The position numbers and the translations under genes are program-made. Below, in pieces: positions 31,355-43,461 of a stretch of DNA of 64,000 bases. Positions within the stretch are counted from its first letter, which is position 1; each line of letters opens with the position of its first letter. The stretch is taken from contig NC_013441.1 of the NCBI RefSeq assembly GCF_000024785.1, forward strand, positions 2,542,001 to 2,606,000. Direction: 5' to 3'. Source of the DNA: Gordonia bronchialis DSM 43247. GTDB lineage: Bacteria; Actinomycetota; Actinomycetes; Mycobacteriales; Mycobacteriaceae. Under the pieces are notes generated by a model. It had not been told where the DNA came from. It did not search any database and was given only the letters and a program-made list of their open reading frames with translations.

Positions 31355-31541
31355 AGGGATTCCACGATACTTGCCGCCGTCGCCGCCCACACACGGACCA
31401 CCTGGTGGTGCACCAGTCGGGCGTGGCACCCGCACGCGCGCGCGTCCGCGCAATACGGTGGCTTCTCGTCGGCAGTCCCCGACGGCCGCTCGGCGAATGA
31501 CGAGCGCGCCCGCGTCGGGGCGAAACGGTGAGAGGTGTGCG

Positions 31542-32369
31542 ATGGATGACCGTTACGGGCGCGATGTGCTCGCCCGTCCGCAGCGTGCCAAGGCCCGCGT
31601 GCCCGAGGTGGCCGCCGACACCGACCTCGTCGTCGAGGATGCGGCGTCGGGTTTCTGCGGTGCGATCGTCGGACTGGAGAAGAGCTACTCGGGGGATCTC
31701 GTCCGGCTCGAGGACCGGCACGGACGCAGCCGCGTGTTCCTCATGCACCCGGCCGCCTTCCTGATCGACGGCAAGCCGGTGACGCTGGTGCGGCCGCGGA
31801 CCCGTGGCCCCCGACCCGCTGCCCGCACCGCATCGGGATCACGGGCCGCGCCGGTCACCCGGGCCCGGACCGCGCGGGCCAGCCGCATCTTCGTGGAGGG
31901 TGCGCACGACGCCACCCTGGTGGAACGGGTCTGGGGCGACGATCTGCGCGCCGAGGGTGTGGTGGTGGAGAGCCTCGACGGACTCGACAACCTCGACGAG
32001 GCGCTCGCCGACTTCGGACCGGCCGCTCATCGCCGGGCCGGCGTGCTCGTCGACCATCTGGTCGCCGGCTCCAAGGAGGCCAGACTGACCACCGGTGTCG
32101 GCCCTCACGTACTGGTGTGCGGGCACCCGTTCGTCGACGTCTGGGAAGCGGTGAAACCGGCCTCGGTCGGCATCGACGCCTGGCCGCGGGTGCCGATGGG
32201 CACCGACTGGAAGACCGGTGTCTGCACACGATTGGGTTGGGGTGAGCCGCGCGACGGGTGGCGCCGAGTGCTTGCGGGGGTGTCAGATTTTCGCGATCTC
32301 GAGGTCGATCTGCTCCGGTCGGTCGAGGAACTCCTCGACTTCGTCACCGCAGCGGCCGACGACGACTGA
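31542..32369 (+). CDS. DUF3097 family protein
   Basis: A 275-residue DUF3097 protein, a family found in actinobacteria with no known function. The opening (MDDRYGRDVLARPQR) and the motifs FVEGAHDATLVERVWGDDLR and HVLVCGHPFVDVWEAVKP are well formed; the 'VEGxxDA' segment resembles a TOPRIM-like acidic motif, but this is only a suggestion. The start is ATG 31542; upstream codons in the open frame overlap the divergent gene. It lies 84 bp before the nfeD-like gene. Confidence 0.82.
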   Translation: MDDRYGRDVLARPQRAKARVPEVAADTDLVVEDAASGFCGAIVGLEKSYSGDLVRLEDRHGRSRVFLMHPAAFLIDGKPVTLVRPRTRGPRPAARTASGSRAAPVTRARTARASRIFVEGAHDATLVERVWGDDLRAEGVVVESLDGLDNLDEALADFGPAAHRRAGVLVDHLVAGSKEARLTTGVGPHVLVCGHPFVDVWEAVKPASVGIDAWPRVPMGTDWKTGVCTRLGWGEPRDGWRRVLAGVSDFRDLEVDLLRSVEELLDFVTAAADDD

Positions 32370-32453
32370 CTTCCCGCGCCCCTCGTGTGGGGCCGACGAT
32401 TAGCGGTGGCCGGGACCGACCGTCGGTGCGCGTACTTCTGGCAGACTGGACTC

Positions 32454-32879
32454 ATGAGCGCGCTGCTGTGGCTGGCCGCCGCGATACTTCTGGTCATCGC
32501 GGAGATGTTCGGTGGCGAGTTGTTCTTGTTGATGCTGGCCGGTGGTGCCGTCGGTGCGGCGGGCGCGGCTCTTCTCGGCGCCCCGGTCTGGCTGGAGGTC
32601 GTCGTCTTCGCGTTGATCTCGGTCCTGCTGCTCGTGGGTGTCCGGCCGGTTGCCAAGCGGCACATGCTGAGTCGGCCACGGGTTCTCACCAACACCGAGG
32701 CACTCGAGGGTCGGCACGCGATCGTCACCGAGCAGGTCGACGACCACGACGGCCGGGTGAAGATCGACGGCGACGTGTGGTCGGCACGCTCGATGAATCC
32801 CGGCGAGGTGATCGCGGCTGGTGAACAGGTGATGGTGGTGCAGATCGACGGTGCCACCGCAGTGGTGTGGCGCGGCTGA
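32454..32879 (+). CDS. NfeD-like membrane protein (Rv1487-like)
   Basis: A 141-residue NfeD-family protein with N-terminal membrane helices (about 4-22, 24-42, 46-65) and a C-terminal OB-fold domain (about 80-141: ALEGRHAIV, then VDGDVWSARS-like strands seen as IDGDVWSARS). NfeD proteins are encoded with SPFH/stomatin partners and are linked to membrane microdomain organisation. It is followed 52 bp later by an SPFH gene, the standard pair (Rv1487-Rv1488). The start is ATG 32454. Confidence 0.88.
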   Translation: MSALLWLAAAILLVIAEMFGGELFLLMLAGGAVGAAGAALLGAPVWLEVVVFALISVLLLVGVRPVAKRHMLSRPRVLTNTEALEGRHAIVTEQVDDHDGRVKIDGDVWSARSMNPGEVIAAGEQVMVVQIDGATAVVWRG

Positions 32880-32931
32880 ACTCCCGGGTCCGGCCGATGA
32901 ACGGGTGTGAAGCCCGGAAAGGTGTTGCGTG

Positions 32932-34272
32932 ATGGAGTATTTCGGCTTGGCGATACTCGTTCTGCTGGCCCTGCTGGTGGTGGTGGTGCTGGTGAAATCG
33001 GTGGCGCTCATCCCGCAGGCGGAGGCGGCGGTCATCGAGCGGCTGGGTCGCTACACCCGGACCGTTTCGGGGCAACTGACTCTGCTGGTGCCGTTCATCG
33101 ACCGCATCCGCGCACGCGTCGACATCCGGGAGCGGGTGGTGTCCTTCCCGCCCCAGCCGGTCATCACCGAGGACAACCTGACGCTGTCCATCGACACCGT
33201 CGTGTACTTCCAGGTCACCAATCCGCGGTCGGCGGTCTACGAGATCGACGATTACATCGCCGGTGTCGAGCAACTGACCATCACCACGCTGCGCAACGTC
33301 GTCGGCGGCATGACCCTGGAGGAGACACTCACCTCCCGTGACTCCATCAACGGTCAGTTGCGCGGAGTGCTCGACGAGGCCACCGGACGCTGGGGCCTGC
33401 GGGTCGCGCGGGTGGAACTCAAGTCGATCATGCCGCCGCCGTCGATCCAGGAATCGATGGAGAAGCAGATGAAGGCCGACCGCGAGAAGCGGGCCACCAT
33501 CCTGGCCGCGGAGGGTCAGCGCGAATCGGCGATCAAGACCGCCGAGGGTGCCAAGCAGTCGCAGATCCTGGCCGCCGAGGGCGCCAAGCAGGCGGCGATC
33601 CTGGGCGCCGAGGCCGAGCGGCAGTCGCGCATCCTGCGAGCTCAGGGTGATCGTGCGGCGGCGTATCTCAACGCCCAAGGCGAGGCCAAGGCGATCGAGA
33701 AGACCTTCGCCGCCATCAAGGCGAGCAAGCCGACACCGGAACTGCTCGCCTACCAGTATTTGCAGCAACTGCCCGAGATGGCCAAGGGGGAGGGCAGCAA
33801 GGTGTGGGTGGTGCCGTCGGATTTCGGTTCCGCTTTGCAGAGCTTCGCGAAATCCTTCGGCGTTCAGGGCGACGACGGCGTCTTCCGCTATCAGGCTGCC
33901 GACGACCCGGTGCCCGAGGTAGACGAGTCGGAGACCGAGGACTGGTTCTCGCTCACCTCCGACCCCAAGGTGGCCCAGGCGGTGGCCGAGGCCGAGGCGG
34001 TGGCGCGCACCCCCGTCGAACCCGAGCTCCCCCGACGCGCCGACCGGCTCTCGATACCCGACCCCGAACCCATCGAAGCGCCTGCCGTGCCGAATCCCTC
34101 TGCCGTGCCGAATCCTGCTGTCGGCCAAGCGACGTGGACGGACCCGCAGGGCCGCGCACCGCAGCCCGGGCAGTCGGCCCCGCCGGTCCAGCCGTATCCC
34201 GGACAGGCCTCTTACCCGGGGCAGGCCCCCTATCCGGGGCATAACCACGCGGCGGGCCCATCCGAGAAGTGA
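32932..34272 (+). CDS. SPFH/band-7 (stomatin/paraslipin-like) protein
   Basis: A 446-residue protein with one N-terminal membrane helix (about 4-24), a band-7/SPFH domain (about 30-190, with GRYTRTVSGQLTLLVPFIDR) and an Ala/Glu-rich coiled coil (about 195-260). A Pro-rich, Tyr/Gly/Gln-repetitive tail (YPGQASYPGQAPYPG) ends the protein. Such proteins scaffold membrane domains and influence membrane proteases. The start is ATG 32932 with GGAAAGG nearby; GTG 32929 is possible. The stop overlaps the GTG of the next gene. It equals Rv1488. Confidence 0.9.
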   Translation: MEYFGLAILVLLALLVVVVLVKSVALIPQAEAAVIERLGRYTRTVSGQLTLLVPFIDRIRARVDIRERVVSFPPQPVITEDNLTLSIDTVVYFQVTNPRSAVYEIDDYIAGVEQLTITTLRNVVGGMTLEETLTSRDSINGQLRGVLDEATGRWGLRVARVELKSIMPPPSIQESMEKQMKADREKRATILAAEGQRESAIKTAEGAKQSQILAAEGAKQAAILGAEAERQSRILRAQGDRAAAYLNAQGEAKAIEKTFAAIKASKPTPELLAYQYLQQLPEMAKGEGSKVWVVPSDFGSALQSFAKSFGVQGDDGVFRYQAADDPVPEVDESETEDWFSLTSDPKVAQAVAEAEAVARTPVEPELPRRADRLSIPDPEPIEAPAVPNPSAVPNPAVGQATWTDPQGRAPQPGQSAPPVQPYPGQASYPGQAPYPGHNHAAGPSEK

Positions 34273-35942
34273 ACCTGACCACGATCGAGACCTGGGACAC
34301 CGGTGCGCTCGACACTGTGGCCAAGCATCTCGATGTCCGCAGTCCCGACGAGATCGCCGCGGTGCTCCCGACCGCCGATGGTGTGGCCGCCTGGTTCGGG
34401 CAGCCCGGTGGCGCGGCATTGCTCGACGGGCGTGATCCGCGCGATCCGAACACCGCCGCGGCGCTCGGCGCCGCCCGTCGGCTCGCGATGGACACCTCGA
34501 CGGCCGCCGCCCATCTGCAAAGCCAGCTCGCGACGCTGCGTGGTCTGGCCGAGGCGGCGTCGCTGGTCGTCGAACCCGACGGGCAGGTGACGACCGCGCC
34601 GGGAGCCGGGCCCGACGCCGGTCGCGAGCGGCTGCGGTCACGTCTGGAGTTCTCGGCGCGGGCCCTGATCGATCAGGCAACCGCGGTGACCGATGAGGCC
34701 AACCGCATCGTGTCGGCCATCCGCAGTGGGCAGATCACGGCCCGCGGTGCGACCACGATCCCGGATGCCGTCGCGGCCGGTGCCGCGCTCGGCGGACTGA
34801 TGCCCGGCGCCCCGCCGAGGGGCGCGACGCCGGCCGCTGTGCGCGCCGCCTGGGAAGCGTTGCCGCGCCAGCAGCAGCGTGAGCTCATCTCGAGCCACCC
34901 GGAGTGGCTCGGCAATGTGCCCGGAATTCCCAGCGCCGTGCGACACGAGGTGAATGTGGCACGCCTGCCGGGGGTGCGCGCACGCCTGCAGGAGGTCGCC
35001 GATCGTCTTCGCGCACAGGTGAATCGGCACTTCTTCAAGGGCTGGTTCACCAATGAGGATGCCGGACTCAGACAGGTCTGCGCCAAGATCGCCGACGTCG
35101 AGAAACTCCAGGAGCTGATCGGCGAGAACTCGTGGAGCCCACAGAATCCGGAAGGCCGGATGCTGTTGCTGCTGGACATGGACTCCGGCGAGCAGGGCAA
35201 GGCCGTCGTCGCGATCGCGAATCCCGATGACGCCGACCATGTCTCGGTGACGACCCCGGGAATGGACACCAATATCCGCAACAGTTTCGCCGGCGCGATC
35301 GGCGAGACCGAATCGCTGCGGCACGAGGCCTACCGGCAGCTTCGTCTGGCCGGGCGCGACGGCCAGAGTGTCTCGACCATCATGTGGCTGGGCTACGAGC
35401 CACCCGACAATCGCGGATCCCGGTTGCCGGGCTGGAGCTTTCTGGAAGTGGCCCAACAGGATCGGGCGACCAACGGCGCCCCCGACCTCGTCGCGTTCTA
35501 TCGCGGCCTGGATGCGACGTCGAACAAGACCGATCCGCATCTGGTGGCGTTCGGGCACTCCTACGGATCCCTCACCCAGGGCATCGCCCTGCAGCAGCCG
35601 GGCGGCCATCCCGTCGACGACGCGGCGTTCTACGGTTCACCCGGCTTCGAAGCGGGAACCGAAGCCGAACTGGGCCTGGCCCCGGGGCACGGGTACGTCA
35701 TGCAGGGGGATCGGGACTGGATTGCGAAGTTCCAGTCGCGCAGGCGATTCGGCCTGAACGGGCCGGCGCCGCTGGCCACCACGCTGCGCCGGCTCGACGT
35801 CGGCCCCCGAACGACGCCCGATGGTGTCGAGCGGGAGGGCGCGCACACGCACGCCGATTACCCGCGCAACGGCTCCAACTGGCAGTTGCGCACCTCGGGA
35901 TATCACCTCGCCCGTATCCTGGCCGGCCTGCCACCGGACTGA
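34269..35942 (+). CDS. DUF1023 alpha/beta-hydrolase
   Basis: A 557-residue protein with a C-terminal DUF1023 alpha/beta-hydrolase domain (about 290-500). The nucleophile elbow is FGHSYGSL (Ser), and DDAAFYGSPGFEAG and HTHADYP fit the rest of the fold. The N-terminal half is helical and Ala-rich, resembling the WXG100-like long helices often fused to DUF1023. The substrate is unknown. The GTG at 34269 overlaps the SPFH gene's stop, so it is probably translationally coupled to it. No secretion signal is seen. Confidence 0.83.
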   Translation: MNLTTIETWDTGALDTVAKHLDVRSPDEIAAVLPTADGVAAWFGQPGGAALLDGRDPRDPNTAAALGAARRLAMDTSTAAAHLQSQLATLRGLAEAASLVVEPDGQVTTAPGAGPDAGRERLRSRLEFSARALIDQATAVTDEANRIVSAIRSGQITARGATTIPDAVAAGAALGGLMPGAPPRGATPAAVRAAWEALPRQQQRELISSHPEWLGNVPGIPSAVRHEVNVARLPGVRARLQEVADRLRAQVNRHFFKGWFTNEDAGLRQVCAKIADVEKLQELIGENSWSPQNPEGRMLLLLDMDSGEQGKAVVAIANPDDADHVSVTTPGMDTNIRNSFAGAIGETESLRHEAYRQLRLAGRDGQSVSTIMWLGYEPPDNRGSRLPGWSFLEVAQQDRATNGAPDLVAFYRGLDATSNKTDPHLVAFGHSYGSLTQGIALQQPGGHPVDDAAFYGSPGFEAGTEAELGLAPGHGYVMQGDRDWIAKFQSRRRFGLNGPAPLATTLRRLDVGPRTTPDGVEREGAHTHADYPRNGSNWQLRTSGYHLARILAGLPPD

Positions 35943-35969
35943 CTGACCGCTCTGAACGATCCTGGCCGA

Positions 35970-36542
35970 TCAGGTGATGATGAGGGTTCCGGCGCCGACG
36001 GCCCCGACCGCCCACAGCACCGACGCGAACGTGCCCATGATGAACTGCTCGGAGGCGTGCGGAGCCCGTAGCTCGGGGTAACGGGCCAGGCTCTTGACGG
36101 CGAGGATGATCGCGAGGCCCTCCGGCCAGCCGGCGAGCAGCGTGGCCGCCACCGCCAGACGCTCGAGGTGACCGATGACCCGGCCGCCCCGCAGCGGACC
36201 GGCGGCATCGGGATCGCCGTGCGGCGCGGTGCCGGGTTCGGTGTCGTCGTTCCTGGTCACCACACCGCCGCCGGCGAGGACACCACGCACGATGGGTGAA
36301 CCGCCGGTGACCGCGGCGAGCGCCGCGACGACCCGGGCGATGACCCCGCCGGCGCCGGTCGCGCAACCGGAGGCGGCTGCCAGCAGCGCGGCCAGCCCGA
36401 CGAGGACCAGCAGGACCGCGGAGGTGGCGATGTCCACGCGTACCGGATGATCGGTCCAGCCCGGCATCCGCGGACGCGCGACGGCGACCGCCGGTGCCAG
36501 GACCGCGGCAACGGCCAGCAGAATGATGGCGACGATGATCAT
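35970..36542 (-). CDS. Multi-pass membrane protein of unknown function
   Basis: A 190-residue protein with about four hydrophobic helices (about 2-22, 38-60, 65-85, 165-187) and a charged, Gly/Asp-rich loop (about 97-120). It opens MIIVAIILLAVAAVLAPAVA. I recognise no family. Its start ATG 36542 overlaps the stop of the upstream regulator gene by four bases, so it is probably its functional partner. It is convergent with the DUF1023 gene. Confidence 0.78.
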   Translation of the reverse strand: MIIVAIILLAVAAVLAPAVAVARPRMPGWTDHPVRVDIATSAVLLVLVGLAALLAAASGCATGAGGVIARVVAALAAVTGGSPIVRGVLAGGGVVTRNDDTEPGTAPHGDPDAAGPLRGGRVIGHLERLAVAATLLAGWPEGLAIILAVKSLARYPELRAPHASEQFIMGTFASVLWAVGAVGAGTLIIT

Positions 36543-37138
36543 GGGCGCATCCCCGGATCGTCCGCTGCCTGCGTGAGCAGGTCGGCCACCAGCGCGTAAC
36601 TGTCGGCGTCGACATCCCACGCGGCGGCCCGCAGGCGCTGCGACATCGCCTGCGGGGAAATCCCCAGGTGTTCGGCAGCGTCGGCCTGGGTCATCCCGGA
36701 GCGCACCAGGGCGACGGCCTCGCTTCCGGCGGGGCTCCGGCGGCCGACGACGTCGGCGAGGAGACGTGCGGCGGTCTGCGCGTGAGTGCACCAGCGCGGT
36801 GATGTCCCGCGGACCGCCAGGGGGACCCGCTGGTTCTTGGCGGCCTCGACTGCGTCGCGCGCGAGTTCGAAGGCGGGTCCGCGGCCGGCGCGGGTCGACG
36901 GTGGCAAGGGGAGGGACACCGGTCCGATCCCGACTCCCACGCTCCAATGGCCGTCGGCGGCCAGGTCCACCGTCAGCTGCGCGGTGGTTGCCGCGTCGTC
37001 GAGGACGGCCTGGATCTCGTCGCCGGCGGTGCGCTCGAAAGGGCGGACCGTACGGCACTCGGCGAGTCTGTCGAGCACCTCGTCGACGCGATCGATGTCG
37101 CTGCGGCTGCCGCGCTGGTCAACGGTCATGACGAACAT
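36539..37138 (-). CDS. SatD-like DNA-binding regulator
   Basis: A 199-residue protein. The N-terminal two thirds resemble SatD-family proteins (DQRGSR...DRVDEVLDRL; FERTAGDEIQAVL). The C-terminus has a helix-turn-helix (SGMTQADAAEHLGISPQAMSQRL, ends SGMTQAD and QAMSQRL). Three TCAAGCC-type palindromes begin just upstream of the start, which suggests autoregulation. The downstream membrane protein gene overlaps it by four bases. ATG 37138 is chosen; ATG 37129 is an alternative. Confidence 0.75.
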   Translation of the reverse strand: MFVMTVDQRGSRSDIDRVDEVLDRLAECRTVRPFERTAGDEIQAVLDDAATTAQLTVDLAADGHWSVGVGIGPVSLPLPPSTRAGRGPAFELARDAVEAAKNQRVPLAVRGTSPRWCTHAQTAARLLADVVGRRSPAGSEAVALVRSGMTQADAAEHLGISPQAMSQRLRAAAWDVDADSYALVADLLTQAADDPGMRP

Positions 37139-37141
37139 TGA

Positions 37142-37224
37142 TCAAGTGTAAAAGCTTGATTCTCGCAATTCAAGCCGTATGGCTTGATGAACGGCCATTG
37201 CAACAGTCAAGCCTGCTGGCTTGA
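37142..37224. repeat. Three operator-like palindromes TCAAGCC-N4-GGCTTGA
   Basis: Three 18-bp dyads: 37142-37159 (TCAAGTG-TAAA-AGCTTGA, imperfect), 37170-37187 (TCAAGCC-GTAT-GGCTTGA) and 37207-37224 (TCAAGCC-TGCT-GGCTTGA). They lie directly upstream of the SatD-like gene; the third overlaps the stop of the VTT protein gene. A further half-site (AATCAAGG) follows at ~37233. Repeated same-sequence dyads at a regulator's promoter point to cooperative binding, probably by that regulator. Confidence 0.7.
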
Positions 37225-37947
37225 TGTCGTCGAATCAAGGGGACGGCCGGGGTCTGGGTCGCGAACGGGTAGGCGAGCATCGAGAACCAGCCCGGCGATC
37301 CCGACGGCGAAGAAGAGTCCGGTCAGGACCAGCAACACCGGATTGCGATTACCGGTCAGGGCGTCACCGAGGAACACCACCGCGGCGGTTCCCGGTGCCA
37401 TCCCGATCACGCTGGCGACCGTGAACGGCACGATCCGTACCGATGACAGGGCCGAACAGTAGTTGGCCACCGAGAACGGACAGGCGGCGATCAGGCGCAG
37501 CGAGCCGACGGCCAGCCATCCACGACGGCTCAGCCGATACTCGACGGCGGCCACCACGGGCTTCTTCAGGTAGGGCTGGACGCGTGCCCGGCCAAGGCGA
37601 CGGACCAGCAGGAACGCGGCCACTGCCGCCACCGTCGACGCGATCATCGCCCCGGTGAAACCGACCACCGGTCCGAAGAAGATGCCCGACATCACCGTGA
37701 ACGTCGATCGCGGAATGGGGGCGATGGTGATGATCGCGTAGGCGGCGAAGAACAGCCAGGCGAACCAGGGGCCCAGCGACTGCCCCCAGGACCGGACGAC
37801 CGCCACCGAGGGCGTCGGCAGGAAATAGGTGCATGCCAGGATCACGACCACGACGACCGCGGCGATCGCGGCAGCGCGCAGGGCGCGGCGGTCGATTCGG
37901 CTGTGCGTCGCGGACGACTCGACGGGCCGGGTGGGGGTGTCGGGCAC
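37207..37947 (-). CDS. VTT-domain (TVP38/TMEM64, DedA-like) membrane protein
   Basis: A 246-residue multi-pass membrane protein with a VTT domain: FAAYAIITIAPIPRSTFTVMSG, FGPVVGFTGAMIAST and the conserved GSLRLIAACPFSVANYCSA segment. Members of this superfamily act in lipid scrambling or transport. The location beside mutA matches Rv1491c. The start is GTG 37947 (VPDTPTRPVE); the longer open frame overlaps the mutA promoter. It is divergent from mutA. Confidence 0.83.
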   Translation of the reverse strand: MPDTPTRPVESSATHSRIDRRALRAAAIAAVVVVVILACTYFLPTPSVAVVRSWGQSLGPWFAWLFFAAYAIITIAPIPRSTFTVMSGIFFGPVVGFTGAMIASTVAAVAAFLLVRRLGRARVQPYLKKPVVAAVEYRLSRRGWLAVGSLRLIAACPFSVANYCSALSSVRIVPFTVASVIGMAPGTAAVVFLGDALTGNRNPVLLVLTGLFFAVGIAGLVLDARLPVRDPDPGRPLDSTTSSQQA

Positions 37948-38080
37948 CCCGTCACTGTACGTTCGGACTCCGACGGTGGTCTTCGTCACCGTCTCCGCGT
38001 CGATGACCGGGCCGAGCGAGCGATCGGCTAAGGTCGTGTACGCGCTCGCACAGAGCATCACCGGAGGTGTGCTACCCCAC

Positions 38081-40035
38081 ATGTCAGAACATACTGACCA
38101 GCAGAAACCCGCGCCGGGATCCGAATCCGGACTCGACGAGGCGTACCAGGCGTGGTCGCAGGCCGCAGCCGCGGTTCTCGCCAAATCCCGTCGCGTCGCC
38201 GTCGAGGAGCTCCCCGCCGATGCTGACACGCTGCTGTCCACCACGACCCCCGACGGACTGACCATCCGTCCCCTCTACACCCGTCGCGACGAGACGGCCG
38301 AACCCGGGCTTCCGGGCCGTTTCCCGTTCGTCCGGGGGAGCGATCCGCGTCGCGATGTGACGGTGGGCTGGCGCGTCACCGAGCGCTTCGGTGACGACGA
38401 CACCCCCGCCAAGGGTGTCAACGAGTCGATCCTCGAGGCGATGGCCAACGGCACCAGCGGTCTGTGGTTGTCCGTGCGCGACGGTGACGGGTCCGGTCTG
38501 TCGACCGCAGATCTCGGTACCGCACTCGCCGGCGTCTACCTCGATCTGGTGCCGGTGACCCTCGACGCGGGGGAGTACGCCGTCGAGGCCGCCCGCGAAC
38601 TCCTGCGGTTGCGCACCGAGGCCGCCAAGGCGCCGCAGGCTGCGCCGGTCACCGCCGGGACCACACACTCGTTCGGGCTCTCCCCGCTGACCGCCGCCTT
38701 CTCCGGGCGCGCCACGGTCGACGCCGACGCCGCGGTGGCACTGGCCACCGGCGATCTGCCGGCCGGGGTACGGACCTTCCGGGTCGAGGGTGGTGACTTC
38801 GCCACCGCCGGCGCCGACAACGGTCTCGAACTCGCGCTCGTCGTCGCCGCGGCCGTTACCCATCTACGCGACCTCACCGCCGCGGGTCTGTCCGCCGCCG
38901 CGGCACTCGAACAGATCACCTTCGGCGTCTCCGCCGACGACGACCAGTTCGCGACGATCGCGAAATTGCGTGCGCTGCGCAAACTCTGGTCCCGCGTGGC
39001 CGATGTGCTCGGCGCGCGTGAGTCCGGCGGTGCACTCACCCACGCCGTCACCGATCTGTCGATGTTCTCCCAGCGTGACCCGTGGGTGAACATGCTGCGC
39101 AGCACCATCGCCGCTTTCGGTGCCGGTGTCGGTGGCGCCGACCAGGTCACCGTGCTCGGCTATGACGCGGCGCTGCCCGCCGATCTGCGCACCTCGAGCG
39201 CCACCTTCTCGCGTCGCATCGCGCGCAACACCCAGCTGTTGCTCCTCGAGGAGTCGAATCTCGGCCGGGTCCTCGATCCTGGCGGCGGCTCGTGGTTCAT
39301 CGAGTCCCTCACCGACGATCTGGCCGCCAACGCCTGGACGGTGTTCACCCAGATCGAGGCGGCGGGCGGCTACCGCAGCGCGCTGGAGAGTGGATGGATC
39401 GCCGACCGGGTCGGTGCGTCGCTGGCCACCCGCGACGTCGAGGTGGCTCATCGTCGCACGTCGGTCACCGGCGTCAACGAGTTCCCCAATCTCACCGAAC
39501 GGTCGCTGGGGGCAGGGGCATCAGAGGCCGCCGACGGACTCGTGACCGGTACACCGCGTCTGGCACGGGTGGGACGCGCCTTCGAGGCATTGCGGGATCG
39601 TTCCGACGTGAGCCTCGCCGAACGCGGCGCCCGACCATCGATTCTGCTGCTTCCGCTGGGCAGTGTCGCCGAACACAATGCGCGTACCACCTTCGTGGCG
39701 AATCTCCTCGCCTCCGGTGGCATCGAAGCCGTCAATCCGGGGCCGCTCACCGCCGACACCATCGCCGAGGCGGTCGGCGGCGCCGCCACCTCCATCGCCG
39801 TGCTCTGCGGAACCAAGCAGCGCTACGCCGACGACGGGCCCGCCGCATTGGCTGCCGCGCGTGCAGCCGGACTGGACCGCGTACTGCTGGCCGGTCCGGA
39901 CAAGGAGTGGCCGGACGGTGCGGACCGTCCCGACGGGTCATTGCGCGTCGGCATCGACGCCGTGGCGACCCTGACCGATCTGCTCGATCAGCTCGACGAG
40001 AATGCGGGCGCAACCGCGCCGGTGGGAGCATCATC

Positions 40036-40039
<4 letters not shown>
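38081..40039 (+). CDS. mutA: Methylmalonyl-CoA mutase small subunit
   Basis: A 652-residue MutA, the non-catalytic subunit of the B12-dependent mutase that converts methylmalonyl-CoA to succinyl-CoA. It has the TIM-barrel part ([21 protein letters not shown]) and [25 protein letters not shown], but its C-terminal B12-like domain lacks the cobalt-ligating DxHxxG motif, as expected for MutA. The start is ATG 38081; the earlier frame is open but unrelated. The stop overlaps mutB (ATGA). Equals Rv1492. Confidence 0.94.
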
Positions 40040-42323
<2,284 letters not shown>

Positions 42324-42327
<4 letters not shown>

Positions 42328-43358
42328 TGGCCGAACAGCGCGAATCCACACCGTCGCAGACCACCGTCGCGCGCCGGCGCATCGATATCGATGCCCTCGA
42401 ACAAGCGGTGCTCGCCGACAGTCGCGCCGACCTCGCACGGGCCATCACCCTCGTCGAGTCCACCCGGCCCGACCACCGCGCCGCTGCGCAGGAACTGCTG
42501 CTGCGGCTGACCCCGCACGCGGGCAAGTCGTTCCGCGTCGGCATCACCGGCGTTCCCGGGGTGGGGAAGTCGACGACCATCGAGGCGCTCGGCATGCACC
42601 TCATCGAGCAGGGCCACAAGGTCGCGGTGCTCGCGGTCGACCCGTCGTCGACGCGCACCGGTGGCTCGATCCTGGGCGACAAGACCCGGATGGGCCGGCT
42701 CTCGGTGGACAAGAACGCCTACATCAGGCCGTCGCCGACGTCGGGCACCCTCGGCGGGGTGGCCAAGGCCACACGTGAATCCATCGTGCTGGTGGAAGCC
42801 GCGGGCTTCGACGTCGTGCTGGTCGAGACCGTGGGTGTCGGGCAGTCCGAGGTCACCGTCGCCAACATGGTCGACACCTTCACCTTCCTGACCCTCGCCC
42901 GGACCGGTGACTCGCTGCAGGGCATCAAGAAGGGGGTCCTGGAACTGGCCGACGTGGTGGTGGTGAACAAGGCCGACGGCAAGCACCTCAACGAGGCGAG
43001 ATCGGCTGCGCGAGAACTGAAGAACGCGCTCAAGCTGATCTATCCGCACGACGTGCTGTGGACGCCGCCGGTCCTCACCATGAGCGCGATGGAGAACAAC
43101 GGCGTCGCCGAGTTCTGGGAGACGGTCCGCGAGCACAATCGGGTGCTCACCGAGGCGGGGGAGTTCGACGCCCGACGCAATCAGCAACAGATCGACTGGA
43201 CCTGGGCGATGGTGCACGATCTGGTGCTGTCCCGGCTGGAGAACTCGACGGCCGTCAAGGGCATTCGCCGCGACGTCGAACATCGTTTGCGCACAGGCGA
43301 TCTCACCCCAGCGCTGGCAGCGCAGCAGATCGTGGACGCCTTCGACACCCAGGAGTGA
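42324..43358 (+). CDS. meaB: MeaB/ArgK-type G3E GTPase, mutase chaperone
   Basis: A 344-residue P-loop GTPase that protects and reloads methylmalonyl-CoA mutase with adenosylcobalamin. It has [12 protein letters not shown] (Walker A, about 72-82), [32 protein letters not shown] and VVNKADGKH (base specificity). The ATG overlaps the mutB stop, completing a mutA-mutB-meaB operon (Rv1492-Rv1493-Rv1496). Length and motifs are complete. Confidence 0.95.
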
Positions 43359-43394
43359 CAGGGGTGGCGCACCGACGATGCGCGGGCCTGCTAC

Positions 43395-43414
43395 GTTGCT
43401 TAGGTTTACCTAAG
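43395..43414. promoter_or_regulatory. Candidate IdeR/DtxR-like site upstream of the lipase remnant
   Basis: GTTGCTTAGGTTTACCTAA matches the IdeR/DtxR consensus at 14 of 19 positions by my count and contains the exact palindrome CTTAGGT-TT-ACCTAAG (43399-43414). It is ~50 bp upstream of the lipase start and near the siderophore locus. The half-site spacing differs from the standard box, so another regulator is possible. Confidence 0.45.
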
Positions 43415-43461
43415 GTACGGCAGGCGGCGGGCGGTTTCCGCCGATCGAGGAAGGTGGCGAT

